Both the position numbers and the translations under genes were made by a program. Below, piece by piece: positions 24,960-37,137 of a DNA stretch of 64,000 bases. The DNA is from Saccopteryx bilineata (lineage: Eukaryota > Chordata > Mammalia > Chiroptera > Emballonuridae). How positions within the stretch are numbered: the stretch's first letter is position 1; each line of letters starts with the position of its first letter. The stretch spans positions 56,995,809-57,059,808 of the forward strand of contig NC_089494.1 in the NCBI RefSeq assembly GCF_036850765.1, written 5' to 3'. The notes under the pieces are model-generated. The model saw nothing but the letters and a program-made list of their open reading frames with translations, did not search any database and was not told the DNA's origin.

Positions 24960-25520
24960 TTGAGTGTTAAAAAATGAAATTCAACTGAGTACACTTAAAG
25001 ATCTTGTTGGCGTTATTCAACAATTCGTAATTTGGGCAGCACCCCATATAGAAGATAGAAATGAGCTCCAACAATCTGTTAAAATGGAAGACATACGGCA
25101 GAAGGGAGTGGAGATAAGAAAGTAGTACTAGCAAAAGCAGAGTGGTCATGGCACGGTCACTGTCGGGATGGTCGGGGTCTCTCAGGCAGCTGACCTCACT
25201 AGTGTTGATCAAGTACTTTCTGATTGACTGGTTTAAGATTCCATTTCTAGGAGAAGTGAAACTGTAATTAGCCTTTGTTTGGTGCTATGGGCTTAGTAGC
25301 ATAAGTGACTCTTTGGGCCTGTTGTCTTGTTTTCAGCAGAAGTCAGTACATTGGGCAGATGAGATCTATCTAAAGCTCAATGTGTCTAGCCTAGAGGGTG
25401 AACCTATGCAGGTCTTAGCTGACAACCTCCTTGAGTCTAAGCATCAGTAAAGATTCCTTCTCGAGGGAGTTTTTGGATCCCTTCAGTGCTTGTCTTCTCT
25501 CCTTTTCTCACGGAGCATGG
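24960..25520 (-). repeat. Possible ERVL-type LTR remnant
   Basis: 'TTATTCAACAATTCGTAATT' followed by 'GGGCAGCACCCCATATAGAA' resembles the 3' part of an old LTR in reverse, as I remember it from MLT2-like elements. Borders are vague and no duplication is visible. Confidence 0.35.
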
Positions 25521-26079
25521 CTTATTGCTCAGTTAAAGGATCCTTTCCATCCTTCCTGCTATTTCAGTCTGATATCTCTACATGTTAAATTTCTCCACAG
25601 CTGTTAAATTTCTCAAAAATGGGAGCCATAGCATATTCATTTCTGGGTTTTCTGTAATACTCAGAAGAGTGGTCTGGGATAATGGAATAAAACACAGCTG
25701 GTGCTTGTTGGGTCAATGGATGACTCCACTGAAAAGAGAGCTGGCAGCAAAATGTTACCCTGTGTTGGGCCTACTGGACTTATAAATTGCTGTTGTTTAT
25801 AAGTGACTTTCAGTGTGGCTGGGAAGTCAGGAGCCACTCTCTACTGCATGATCATCACAAAACTACAGATTAAATAAAATTCTGTGGGAAGACTCTTGGC
25901 TCTAAGGCAACAGAAATGATGGTCAGCATTCATGAAAGATGAATGCAGTGCTGCAGTCCTCAAGTGTTTGAGGAAAGCAGTCTGATTCACACTCATGTGT
26001 GAATGTCTGCCAACAGTTACCGCACTAAAGGGGTGTGTTTGCCTGCACACATCCACATCAAAGTCCAATAAGACACAAA

Positions 26080-26600
26080 CGGGAGTTCGCAGGAAAGAAA
26101 TTAAGGGTTTATTTTTAGGAAGTGGAGCATACCTGGAGACAGGTGAGCTAATACTCAAAGACCTGGCTCCCTGGTGGGCATGGGTTACATAGGGAAAAAT
26201 ATTATTAATCGTGGGGACTAAGGGAGTTAGTGTTGTGGTCTCTGATTGGTTACTGATTGGTCCGTGCTAGGGTAGGAGGGAGCTGATCAGTGCATCTGGT
26301 CCTGATGCCAGCCATGCTGTTGCTTCATCTGGTTTCACCTTTTTTTCTGAGCCTGGAGCTGAAAATCAGCTGAGGCCTAGATGATATCTCCAGTTGACTG
26401 AAACTGTGTCTGGGTTCAACAGACCCAGGCTTTGTTCCTAAGATTATTAGATGCTGATGAGAACCTCAGTGTCCTGAGAGCTCGGCTGATTAGGGGAGTG
26501 GTGTCCCACAAAGGAGAAGGGGGCAGGCGAGTCCCGGTGCTGGGTGAGGCCAGTTTGAATCTGAAGGACAGAAAGGAGAAAAGGTCACATTAAAGAAATG
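26080..26600 (-). repeat. Possible LTR remnant, unidentified
   Basis: The block is GC-richer than its surroundings, with 'AAGGGTTTATTTTTAGGAAG' near the left end (a reversed AATAAA-like site) and repeated 'TGATTGGT' sequences that read as CCAAT boxes on the minus strand. This layout fits an antisense LTR. The family is not recognised. Confidence 0.3.
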
Positions 26601-26999
26601 AAGTTTTGACAGGTTACATAACTCTTTGAACATCCTTAACTTCTGTTTTTCTTTCTTTTCCCCCTTTTATTTTCTTTTCAGCACCCTATCTCACCTCTGG
26701 TGTTTTAAAGCGAATGTTTATTAACCCAAACACAAGAGTGGAGCCTCAGACAGTATTAAAAAGTGAAGTGATTTGCAGAGTGGCTAGTTTGCAATGCTGA
26801 CTCTGAATTGCACCTACTGTTAAAGCATCATTATCTTCCTTAGAAACCACACTCTTGTACCCTCCTGTGGTGGTGATAGGGCATTGATGGGGTTATAGGC
26901 ACTGAAAGGGCGGTACAGGCTGTTCAGATTCTTTATAAACCTGGTTTTTGTAATACAATATTGACTGCATTGCTAATCCAGAGTTCTTCTTTGATTTTA

Positions 27000-27365
27000 C
27001 TGAGGTATAATTGACATGTAAAATTGTAAGATGTTTAAAGTATACATCCTGATGGTTGGACATATGTATATACTGTGAAAGGATTCCTCCCATCAATTAA
27101 TTAACACATCCATCACCTCATGTATTTATCTTCTTTGTATGTGAAGACATTTAAATTCTACTCCTTTAGCCAATTTCAATTAGACAACACAGTGTCGTCA
27201 ACATGTTTGTTCTACATTAGATCCTCAGACCTTATTCATCTTATAGCTGAAAGGTTGCCAACTCTTTCACAACTCCCTATTTCCCCCACCCTGGACCCTG
27301 GCATCCACTTGTATATTCTGTTTCTATGAGGTTGACTTTCTTTTAGATTCCATATACAAGTAATA
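27000..27365 (-). repeat. Old L1 3'-UTR fragment (antisense)
   Basis: 'TTTTACTGAGGTATAATTGA' and 'CATATGTATATACTGTGAAA' are the reversed 3' UTR of old mammalian L1s. It is diverged. Confidence 0.75.
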
Positions 27366-27443
27366 AAGACACTTAAAGTTTTTCATTTACATATACAGTG
27401 AGTCCCTGAGAATCTGGGAACCCAAACTGCTAAACATTTAGAG

Positions 27444-27797
27444 CAGGGGTAGTCAACCTTTTTATACCTACTGCCCACTTTTGTATCTCTGTTAGTGGTA
27501 AAATTTTCTAACCACCCACTGGTTCCATAGTAATGATGATTTATAAAGTAGGGAAGTAACTTTGCTTTATAAAACTTATAAAGCAGAGTTATAGCAAGCA
27601 AGTTAAAGTATATAATAATAATTACTTACCAAGTATTTTATGTCAGATTTTTGCTGTTTGGCCGAATAAATCTTTATAAAACAACTTACTATAGTTAAAT
27701 CTATCCTTTTATTTATATATTGGTTGCTCTGCTATTGCCTACTATGAAAGCTGGAACACCCACTAGTGGGCGGTAGGGATCAGGTTGACCACCACTG
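27444..27797. mobile_element. Non-autonomous hAT transposon, copy 1
   Basis: This 354-bp element has ends CAGGGGTAGTCAACCT and AGGTTGACCACCACTG, inverted repeats matching at 14 of 16 positions. The 8-bp duplication ATTTAGAG at 27436-27443 and 27798-27805 is exact, the hallmark of hAT insertion. It contains no transposase frame, so it must have been moved by a partner elsewhere. A close relative lies at 29391-29737. Confidence 0.95.
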
Positions 27798-28375
27798 ATT
27801 TAGAGGAACTACTGACTCACAGGAGGCTTTTAGAGAGTAATCAGAAAGGGTTAGGCACCTCTCCCTTTCAGTGAATTATCACAAGAAACTGTAAAGGGAA
27901 ACAAATATCACTGTGCCTGATATTACAGAAATGCATGTATGTTCTACCCAAATGCTCCCACCTTGAAAAGTAATGTCACTTCTTACCTATGTCTAAACAG
28001 TACTTTTGAAAACTGAGTGGCTAAACATGTTAAAGCCTTCAAACCACTTCCTGGAGGCTTTCCTGCAGTCAGGGATCCACGTGCAGCATCGCCTTACCTC
28101 ACATGGTAGCTGGTGTTCGCAGTCACTTGGTTTCTGCATTCTGTTCCAGGAACAAGGAACCACTGGCTGTTCTTGTTAAACATGTCTGCACATTTTAAAA
28201 TGTATCTGAAAACTGCTGGGTATTTTGTTTGGTCTTGCTAATTTAGATTTATGATTTTATTTTCCTTATAGGCAACTGGAAGCCTTGATTCTTCGTAGTC
28301 TTTTTAAATAGGCTGTTCTCATTGAAGAGGCTGATGGACTATTTGGGAGGAATCCGTGGGACTAGTTGCTAATGG

Positions 28376-28411
28376 AGTGTGTGTGTGAGGGTGTGTGTGT
28401 GTGTGTGTGTG
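28376..28411. repeat. (GT)n microsatellite
   Basis: GT repeats with a GAGG interruption. Confidence 0.85.
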
Positions 28412-28499
28412 AAGGCAGGTGGCGAGTGTTCACTTCAGGAGTTAAGCACAGTTTTTCCAGACAGAGAGGGATGACAGGATGTCATGAACTGATTTCCTC

Positions 28500-29382
28500 A
28501 ACTTCCCACTCAAAATCTCTTTCACTTAGTTTTTCTCATCTCATCTCCACTCAATCTTTCCAGTTACTCAGGTCAAAGAGTCTTGGCTCCTCTTCCTCTT
28601 ACAGGAAATCACCTGGGCTGTATCCTCTAAATAAAGCCAGGATCCTGTTGTTTCTCATGAGCTCACTGCTGTCCTGGGGCACGCTCCACCTCCATCTCTC
28701 CCTGGTGGATCGCTAGCCTCTTGGTGAATCGCGGTGCATGCATCCCTGCAATCCCTCCCTCACTCTGTGATCTCAAATGACAGCCAGTGGTTTTCTTTTA
28801 TTCTTATTTTTAAAGTTAAATCCAGTCATGCCACTCCAGCGGTGGCTTCCCCTTTTCTCAGGATAGAAGACTGCAGCGTTTACAAGCCCCTGCAGACAGG
28901 GCCCCTCCGCTCGGCCCCCACAGAGCTCTCTCCCTGCGGCTGCTCCTCTGCTTCCTGCTCTCTCAGCTCCACTGCTGGGCTCCTGGCCCTTCCTCCACCC
29001 AGGCAGGAAAACTCTCACCCAAGAGGAGAGCTGTCACTCTAGCTGTGTCCCTGTCTGGAAAGCTCTTTCTCCAGAGACCCACTTGGCTTATCCCCTCAAT
29101 TTCTCCTCATTTTTGCTCAAATCTCATACTCAAGGAGGCCTACCCGACCACTGCACTTATTACTGCATGTGGACTCCTGCTCTGCATGGAGCCCATAAGT
29201 CCTCTAACTTGCTCTACTTGTCTTTATTCTACAATGTTATCACTTTCTAACAAACTAGATTATGTACTGTTTTAGCATGTCTATTGGTTATAAACAGAAT
29301 AAAAGAGATGGTCCACCACCACCGTCACTAACTTTGGAGCTCCCCTTCATCCCACTACTGTAGTCACTGGCCTGGATGATCT
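28500..29382 (+). repeat. L2 LINE 3' region, interrupted by a hAT element
   Basis: The text is typical L2: 'GGAAAGCTCTTTCTCCAGAG', 'CTCCTCATTTTTGCTCAAAT' and 'GAGGCCTACCCGACCACTGC'. The L2 3' tail resumes after the hAT copy at about 29746-29795 (GCTTGGCATAGAATAGGCCT, then AATAAATACTTGACTAAATG). The two open frames here have no meaning. Confidence 0.75.
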
Positions 29383-29390
29383 GTGTAGAA

Positions 29391-29737
29391 CAGGGGTAGT
29401 CAACTTTTTATACCTACCACCCACTTTTGTATCTCTGTTAGTAGTAAAATTTTCTAACCACCCACCAGTTCCACAGTAATGGTGATTTATAAAGTAGGGA
29501 AGTAACTTTACTTTATAAAATTTATAAAGCAGAGTTACAGCAGTTAAAGCATATAATAATAATTACTTACCAAGGTCTTTATGTCAGATTTTCACTAAGT
29601 TGGCAAAATAGATCTTTGTAAAACAACTTACTATAGTTAAATCTATCTTTTTATTTATCTTTGGTTGCTCCACTACCGCCCACCATGAAAGCTGGAACAC
29701 CCACAAGTGGGTGGTAGGGACCAGGTTGATACCACTG
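29391..29737. mobile_element. Non-autonomous hAT transposon, copy 2
   Basis: This 347-bp element has the same sequence and orientation as 27444-27797. Its 8-bp duplication GTGTAGAA at 29383-29390 and 29738-29745 is exact. It sits inside an L2. It has no coding capacity. Confidence 0.95.
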
Positions 29738-29745
29738 GTGTAGAA

Positions 29746-29795
29746 GAATGCTTGGCATAGAATAGGCCTGTCCAATAAATACTTGACTAAATGAA
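29746..29795 (+). repeat. L2 3' tail
   Basis: This is the continuation of the L2 at 28500-29382 after the hAT insertion; it reads like the usual L2 end (AATAAATACTTGACTAAATG). Confidence 0.7.
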
Positions 29796-29877
29796 CAAGT
29801 GACTACCTAATAGTTTCTGTTGCTCTTATAAATGGGATCTTTATTAGGAAATATAATTGACTATTGTTGCTACATAG

Positions 29878-30351
29878 GAATAATTTTCAACCCATGTGCT
29901 GCAAGAATTTTTAAAACATGTAATACCTGACTATTCAGTCAGGAGTGCTGACCTCTTTTCCCTTCAATTGTCAAATATAAAAATGACAACAGCCAACAAA
30001 ACAGTAGCCATCTGATGTGAATGCCCTGTCTTGACCCATAAGTATATAGGCCATATAACAGAGTTGTATCTTAATGGTCACATCTCATAATAAGGTTGCA
30101 TCTGATTGGTTATTTTGTGGTACCAGAAATCCTTGTATACAACTATAGGCACCTGTTTTTTTAAAAAGTCTCTTTGGACCAAAAAGGGTAGATAATTACG
30201 ATTACTATTATTATTTTTGTAAACCATTAAAAATTATAGCATTTTCTTAGTCAGATCATCAAAAAATGTGACATATTTTTTGTGTGCTGCAGAATTTCAG
30301 TAGTAATTGGTTTATGTGTGCTGTGAGATGTAAAAGGTTGAAAAATCTCTG
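29878..30351. mobile_element. hAT-like element, second family, long copy
   Basis: The ends 'ATTTTCAACCC' and 'GGTTGAAAAATCTCTG' are inverted. The possible duplication is decayed (CTACATAG and CTATATAA, 6 of 8). The middle, including 'GACCTCTTTTCCCTTCAATT' and 'TGACATATTTTTTGTGTGCT', is shared with 35627-35880. It lacks a usable frame. Confidence 0.65.
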
Positions 30352-31207
30352 CTATATAAAAATGATATGGATTTTCTTATATTGATCCTGTATACAGCAA
30401 CTTTGATAAATTCTTCTGATTTAAAATCATACATTTATGATTAATGGCAATATTGCTTTATTCTTTCTATTTTTTTTTTTTTTTTGTATTTTTCTGAAGC
30501 TGGAAACGGGAAGAGACAGTCAGACAGACTCCCGCATGCGCCCGACCAGTATCCACCCGGCACGCCCACCAGGGGCAATGCTCTGCCCACCAGGGGGCGA
30601 TGCTCTGCCCCTCCGGGGCGTCGCTCTGCCACGACCAGAGCCACTCTAGTGCCTGGGGCAGAGGCCAAGGAGCCATCCCCAGCGCCCGGGCCATCTTTGC
30701 TCCAATGGAGCCTTGGCTGCGGGAGGGGAAGAGAGAGACAGAGAGGAAGGGGGGGGGTAGAGAAGCAAATGGGCGCTTCTCCTATGTGCCCTGGCCGGGA
30801 ATCGAACCCGGGTCCCCCCGCACGCCAGGCCGACGCTCTACCGCTGAGCCAACCGGCCAGGGCCTTATTCTTTCTATTTCTAATGCATTTACTCAGTTTA
30901 TTTGCATTGAAGAAAACCTCCAGTAGAATGAAGCCCAGCAGCAGTGACAGTGGCCATCCTTGTCCTGTTCCTGACTTTAAATAGAATGCTTCAAATGCTT
31001 CTTCATTGAATACGGGTTCTTTAGTATTTTTGTTTTGTTTTGTTTTTATCTCTATTTTTCTCTCATTCTGGATTTTTAAAAAAAATTATGAATGGACAAT
31101 AAATTTTATTAATGCCCTTTTCTGCATCTATTGAGATTATCATCATATGGTTTTTCTCTTTTATTTTGTTTATTTAGTGAATTACATGTCTTTGTTTATA
31201 AATATAT
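30352..31207 (-). repeat. Old L1 ORF2 fragment (antisense), with nested SINE
   Basis: 'GTGGCCATCCTTGTCCTGTT' and 'CTTTTCTGCATCTATTGAGA' are reversed L1 ORF2. It is interrupted by the VES SINE at 30473-30864. It is broken by stops. Confidence 0.8.
30473..30864 (-). mobile_element. VES-type SINE
   Basis: This is a near-consensus VES in reverse with a T-tract on the left. The 15-bp duplication TTATTCTTTCTATTT at 30458-30472 and 30865-30879 is exact, and it cuts the L1 fragment. Confidence 0.95.
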
Positions 31208-31221
31208 TTAATTTACTTTTT

Positions 31222-31439
31222 TAAAAATTTTTTTATTTTTTTTATTTATTCATTTTAGAGAGGAGAGGGAGAGACAGAGAAAGAAAGAGAGAGAGGAGAG
31301 ACAGAGAGAGAGAGAAGGGGGGAGGAGCTGGAAGCATCAACTCCCATATGTGCCTTGACCAGGCAAGCCCAGGGTTTTGAACCAGCGACCTCAGCATTTC
31401 CAGGTCGACGCTTTATCCACTGCACCACCACAGGTCAGG
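31222..31439 (-). mobile_element. Short tRNA-derived SINE (Rhin-like, antisense)
   Basis: The reversed head is CCACCACAGGTCAGG and the body reads 'CATCAACTCCCATATGTGCC', with a GA-rich tract on the left. The duplication TTAATTTACTTTTT at 31208-31221 matches TTAATTTACTTTT at 31440-31452. Confidence 0.9.
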
Positions 31440-32712
31440 TTAATTTACTTTTTGACCATATATTCCCATGGTTTAAAAAAGTTAAAAGTGTGATACATAA
31501 GGCCTACAATAAAATAAATTCTTTTTCGTCTTCATTCCCAACGACTCACCAGTTGAAACTCCTGCCCGTACTTAAACTCCTGCAAGAGGACCTCCCAGAC
31601 TCCCCATATCAGAACTGATTTCTCTTTCCAGTCAATACTTGTTTTGTTTTCCAGTTGAAATTAAAACTGTCTCTTTTGAAAGAGGTGCTAAGTAATGCTT
31701 TTTAGATTGTATCACATTCAGTATAGGAGAGTTATCAAGTACCCATGCCACTCTCATTTGCAGCAGTTCCCAGATTATTGAATACAGACTAAGAATCCTG
31801 TGCATATACATAGTGACTAGCTAACAAGTAGAACCTATGAAAAGGGAGATGAGTTGAAGAAATCTTCACCTTGACTAGATTTGGTTAAAAGTCAATTTCT
31901 TCCAAATCATTAGAGATAAGGATTTTTCCTGCAACAAAGTTACAGTATAGAAGTATTATAAATATAGTTATAAAATGATTGCAATGAAAGTGGAAGATGA
32001 CCATATAGGTATACAGAGAAGTATGGGAAAGCAAAGTCTGACCAGTTAGTATCTTCTACCTTCTTTAATAAAACAAACAAACCAAAAACCCCCTTTCTGC
32101 TCCGTTTTTAAATCAGCAGTTCCTTTGACACAATAATGTGAAGGGAGTAGAAATGCTCCTGTTTATGAATTAAGACTGATGATATCCAACATTGCACCAA
32201 GGCTGTTTTGAACTCAAGACAGATTTGTGTATCATCATTCAAGGACTATAGGGTCAAGATTTTGTTTATTTTCCACAGCTTAACACAATGCTTTTTAAAT
32301 GAATAAAGTAATTTGTGAAACTGAAATTAAATTTTAGATTTGGGAGTCATTAATACAATGATGTAATTTTCAGAGTCAAATTAATTAAAAATTTAAAGTG
32401 AAAACTATCATTGTCTGTATATATTTGTCCCCTCTATTTATTGGTATGATTACACAGAAACTATTCTAGGTTTAGCGTTACTTATTTATTAAATATTCCA
32501 GCATATTCTAGTCCAATGGTTGCAAAATTTGACTAATTATAAGTATTTTTGCTTAAGTTCAACTAAAATCTTCAGATTTTAAAAAATACATATTCTTCTA
32601 CCCTACCAATAATAATTGTGACTCAGTGGTTTACAGGGTGAATGTGAAAATGTGTTTTTTAAAAACTTCCCAGGAGATACTGACAGCCAGATTTAAGAGC
32701 CATTGTTCTAGG

Positions 32713-33033
32713 CACTGGACAGTGGCTCAGTGGTAGACTGTCAGCTTGGTGTGTGGACATCCTGGGTTTGATTCCAGTCAGGCCATATAGGAGAAATGAC
32801 CATCTGCTTCTCCCTCCTCCTCCTCTTCTTCCCTTCCTGCAGCCAGTGGCTCAATTGGTTTGAGTGTGGCCCCAGGTGCTGAGGAAAGCTACATTGGAGC
32901 CCATCAGCTTCGGGTGCTAAAAGTAGCTTGATACTCGAACATCAGAGCCAGATGGGGTTGCTGAGTAGATACTGGTCAGGGCGCATGTGGCAGTCTGCCT
33001 GACTATCTTCCCTCCTCTCACTTAAAAAAAAAG
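32713..33033 (+). mobile_element. Diverged VES-related SINE
   Basis: The head GTGGCTCAGTGGTAGA, the B-box-like GGTTTGATTCC, the 'GGTGCTAAAAGTAGC' body and an A tail are visible. The duplication is 14 of 16 (32697-32712 and 33034-33049), so this copy is older than the consensus VES elements. Confidence 0.88.
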
Positions 33034-35349
33034 GAGTCATTGCTCTAGGTTGTATTTGATGTTCAGTGTGGGTAAAACATATGTGGTTCTACCCTCCTTC
33101 TCAACTTAATCTGTTTCATTTAGGGAAATTATAAGAAGTGAACATCAAAAACTAATAATTTCCCCACAATTGAATTATATGTTGAGTTCATGAAAGTATC
33201 TCCAACAGATTCTCTAGAAAATAAAAAAAGCATTTCCTTTGAGAACACTAATATAAATTGGGACCAGGTAGTCAGCTACAATACACAATATCTCAGTTTT
33301 TCCTGTTTGCAATCTGTGCCTCTACTGAAATGCTTCACAGTGAGGGCAGAGTTCACACGGCCTGTGGGCACTGCACTCTGCCTTCAGCCAGAGTGGGATG
33401 AGACCCATCTCTCCTGTATGACCCTTGCTTTGTTGAGGTCAAGGTAGAAAAACCCGGGAAAGGGAGCATGAGAGGAAACTGGCCCAGGTTGCCACCCAAC
33501 TCCACATAATCAGTGTCAGCTTTTCAAGGGCTCACTGACACTCTTCTGAAAGAGTTCCTCCTCTAAACACACTATCAGATGTTTTCTGATGACTATCACC
33601 AGATTTATTTTGTTTGTACCATCTGCTAAGGCAATCATATAAAATCCTAGGATTTTGTGTCGATGGGTTAATTCTCCCGGGTGCTGAACCAAAGGGGACT
33701 GTAGGCTTAGAGAATGAATAAGACATGGGCTGTGTCTCATGAGAGATCCTAGGCAATGGCCATGCAGCAGGAACTACACAAGAGCTTGACACATGTTTCT
33801 GCCAGATGTGATTTGGGCCAGCATTTTCACAACTGCTATTTTCTTTGTAGTTTACAAATATGTTCCCTGTTACTTCTTGTCCATCTTCTCCCACTTAAAA
33901 ATTATATTCTGAAATCAAGTTTATGATGGAAATAATTTACCACATGGTGTGGAATCATTAAATCTTGCATACAGAGACATTCTCATATGAAAAAAGAAAG
34001 CTTCCTAAACATATGGTGATCCTGTTGTTTCTTTTCTAATGGCATACCTAATGTTTTTGCTTTTTGAATCTACTTGCTGGGTGTTTTTTATGCTAATTCA
34101 TAAATCTGTAATTTCATTTGAAGAGCTAACCTGGGACTGTTAAAATAAAAGGGGTGAGGGGGGAGAAGGAATTATTTTTACCTTCTTCTCTATCAGCACT
34201 AATCCCTTAGAAGTACCTTTTCAAGGGGTTGAAGAGAAGCTTGATTTCCTCAGCAAAGGAAATACTGAAATGTACAGTTTAAAAGGGTTACTACTGTGAG
34301 TGGAAAAGAAAAATAATGAAGTGACCTTTGGAGACACCGTGAGCCCAGGATCACACAGTGCCACATGTCTCTATTGGCTCAGAAATATACATGTCTCCCT
34401 GTCAATCTGAAAAGCCAAGGAAAAATACAGTTGATGGGAACAAGTTCAGGAAATATTTTACTGCGGAGAGATTGAAACTCAGTCAGAGGTTTAACACTTA
34501 GAAGGCAGGTTGCAATGGCTTAGAGAAAAAGGACCAAGATGATCACCATTGGGCTCCTTCAGCCTTGACAGCAATGACAGTGAAAATTTTTAAATAGTTT
34601 GATGGATTCAGACGACTCTGGAAAGTCTTATCTTGAAAATAAAATAGTGGGAGTGTCCCCTAAGAAAATGACTGGAGAAATACATCGCCAAAATAGGTAA
34701 AGAAATGCATCAGAAACTGCCTATAGATTGCCCAGAAAACAGAATTAATATTTCTTACAAGATTGAATAGAAATATTGAAGAAGCCTAACTTCATTTAAT
34801 ACCCACAGAGTTCATGTGAAAATGTAATTAAGAAGACTGGGATGGGGAATAAGAAAAGACCAGATGCGCAGAATGGTCCTTTGCAGGTTCCCTGGAAGGT
34901 GACAAGCCCACTTTTAGTAACACAGTGTGAAGCACAAGGTTAAAGTGGGTTTTCAAAGACTTGGCTCTGGTCCACAAGAATCTCTTTTAATGTTGTTTGC
35001 AAAATTTATACCAAAGGCAGATTTATGAACACTATCAGAAAACAGGTATTTCTCTTCTTATTCATAGACAAGAGCTTTATTACTTTAGTACAGTTGCTAA
35101 TCAAAATTAAGCTTGAATTTGGGTTGTAAATTCTTAATTGTATCTCTAATAGCATTATGTTTATTTAGAAACAATGAGGTTTCTGATTTCAAAGAAGAAA
35201 ATACCAGGATCGTTTAACACTTTTATCATTTTCATGTCCTTGTCCAGGCTTTATGGAAGTTTCACCTCTATAATTCTAAGCTGGTAAAGCTGGTATGTTT
35301 AATCATTCTCTGGTTTTAAACAACTGTGTATGTGACCTCTATGAAAGCT

Positions 35350-35585
35350 AAGGCTAGATGCTGGTTGAGAGAGCAGATTCTAGGGTCAAACTACCTGAGT
35401 TTGAACTATGACTCTTTCAGTTACTGTTAAGAGACGTTGGGCAAGTTCCCCTGAGCCTCAGTTAACCCATCTGTAGAATGAAGATGATAAAAGGTCCTGC
35501 CTCGTAGGGGTGTGGTGAAGATGAAACGAAATAGATAATACATGCAAATCTTTCAGCACAGTGCTGGCATATAGAAAGACAAAAC
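35350..35585 (+). repeat. MIR SINE
   Basis: 'GGCAAGTTCCCCTGAGCCTC' then 'CCATCTGTAGAATGAAGATG' then 'CTTTCAGCACAGTGCTGGCA' follow the MIR consensus in forward order. Confidence 0.85.
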
Positions 35586-35626
35586 CAACCCGTACTGTTC
35601 TGCAAAGTTATGACAACACCCTCGAG

Positions 35627-35880
35627 CAGTGATTTCAACTAGTGTTCCACAAAAAAAATAATTTTAGTCAGGGGCACTGACCTCTTTTCCCTTCAACTGT
35701 CAAATAAAAAAAAAATGACAACAGGCAACACAGCAATAGCCATCCAGTGTGAATAAATTAAAATTATATCTATTTTTGTTTGTCAGATTGGCAAAAAATA
35801 TGACATATTTCTTGGTCTGTTGCAGAATTTTAGTGATGAACGCATGTATGCCACGAGATGAAAAAGGTTGGTTATCGCTG
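35627..35880. mobile_element. hAT-like element, second family, short copy
   Basis: The ends CAGTGATTTCAACT and GGTTGGTTATCGCTG are inverted. It shares both arms with 29878-30351 but lacks most of the centre, so it is an internal deletion form. The flanking 8 bases do not match convincingly. Confidence 0.6.
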
Positions 35881-37137
35881 TTGCAGAGCTTAGTGCCGTC
35901 CAGGCTGAGTACACAGTGTCTGGAACCTATTTCTCCACGTCCTAATTTCTCCTCCATGCCCCTCCGCCCTCACTTTCTAGGCCTTCCCCAGGTTCTCTGT
36001 GTTTCTGACATGGTATTCCTCTAATGAACACAGAAGGTTCAGGTCAATGTCCTTTTTTTTTTTTATTATTAAAGAATTACCTGCTTTATTCTGTACCACA
36101 CATTAAGTACCTCTTCATCTGAGTTCCCTGAGGATTAATGACCCACAAATATGAACGGACAGAAAAGGAGAGAATGGACACAGAAGACAGGAAACAGACT
36201 AATCGTGGGGCTGGAGGAACAGGGGCAAAGCACAGAGGAAAGGAAGAGGATTTAGGAGAGCCGGTGAAGGCGTCCGTGGTTCCGCTGCTCTCAGCCACCA
36301 GAGCAGTGCTTCCCAGCGTTGTTCCAACTGGAGACTGAGTCCCCTGAGATGATTAACAAACAAATAGTTTCTTGGTCAAAAAAGTGTGCTCAGAATGTTT
36401 CACACCATGTTTCCCTCCAGGAGTCTGAATGCACATGAACATATTAAAGATTCTGAAAAGTACTGCAGTAAAGAAACCTTTATTTTGTTATTCCTTAGTA
36501 CTGATCAATACAGAACATCATCAGTATCATTTGGAGAGTCTTCCCACTCTTGTTACTTTACAATTAGGAAACAAGAATACCCATAAATAAAGAACAAATG
36601 TCGGGTTACTAATGAACCATGATAAAACCGATGGGAAGAAGCTGAGACTAACATTTAATGAACTCTTATTATGTGTGCCAGAAGGGTGCTGTCTGAAAAA
36701 AATATTTGCTCTTTCCTAATAAAGTTAAGGTCATGGTTTTTAAGTGGGAGGGATATTTGCAGTGCTTTATGAAAGAACGTCATGGCACATACGAGCTGAA
36801 CTTAAGTGGGGACAAAATGACTCTGTAAATAATGATGGCTCTTGAAAACTCGCATAGCCCTATTCGTGCCTAAGAGTAGCACTTCTGCACTTATTGAGAG
36901 GTTTGGAGATGTTGGAGTTTCTCTAGTCTCATTTCTCTGGAATGTAGCATTATATGCACACCTGTGAACTACTCCTGATTCTGCCCCTCGTTGAGTAACA
37001 TGCTCCTCTGAGCCTGTGTAAATACTGGAAAAGTAATAACATCTAACCTAAGTTTGTGGGGTTTATACTTACAAGCCACAGGTTTATAACAGATGCTAAA
37101 AATAAAGCCAATCTCTTAATCTATTGCCCTTACTCTT

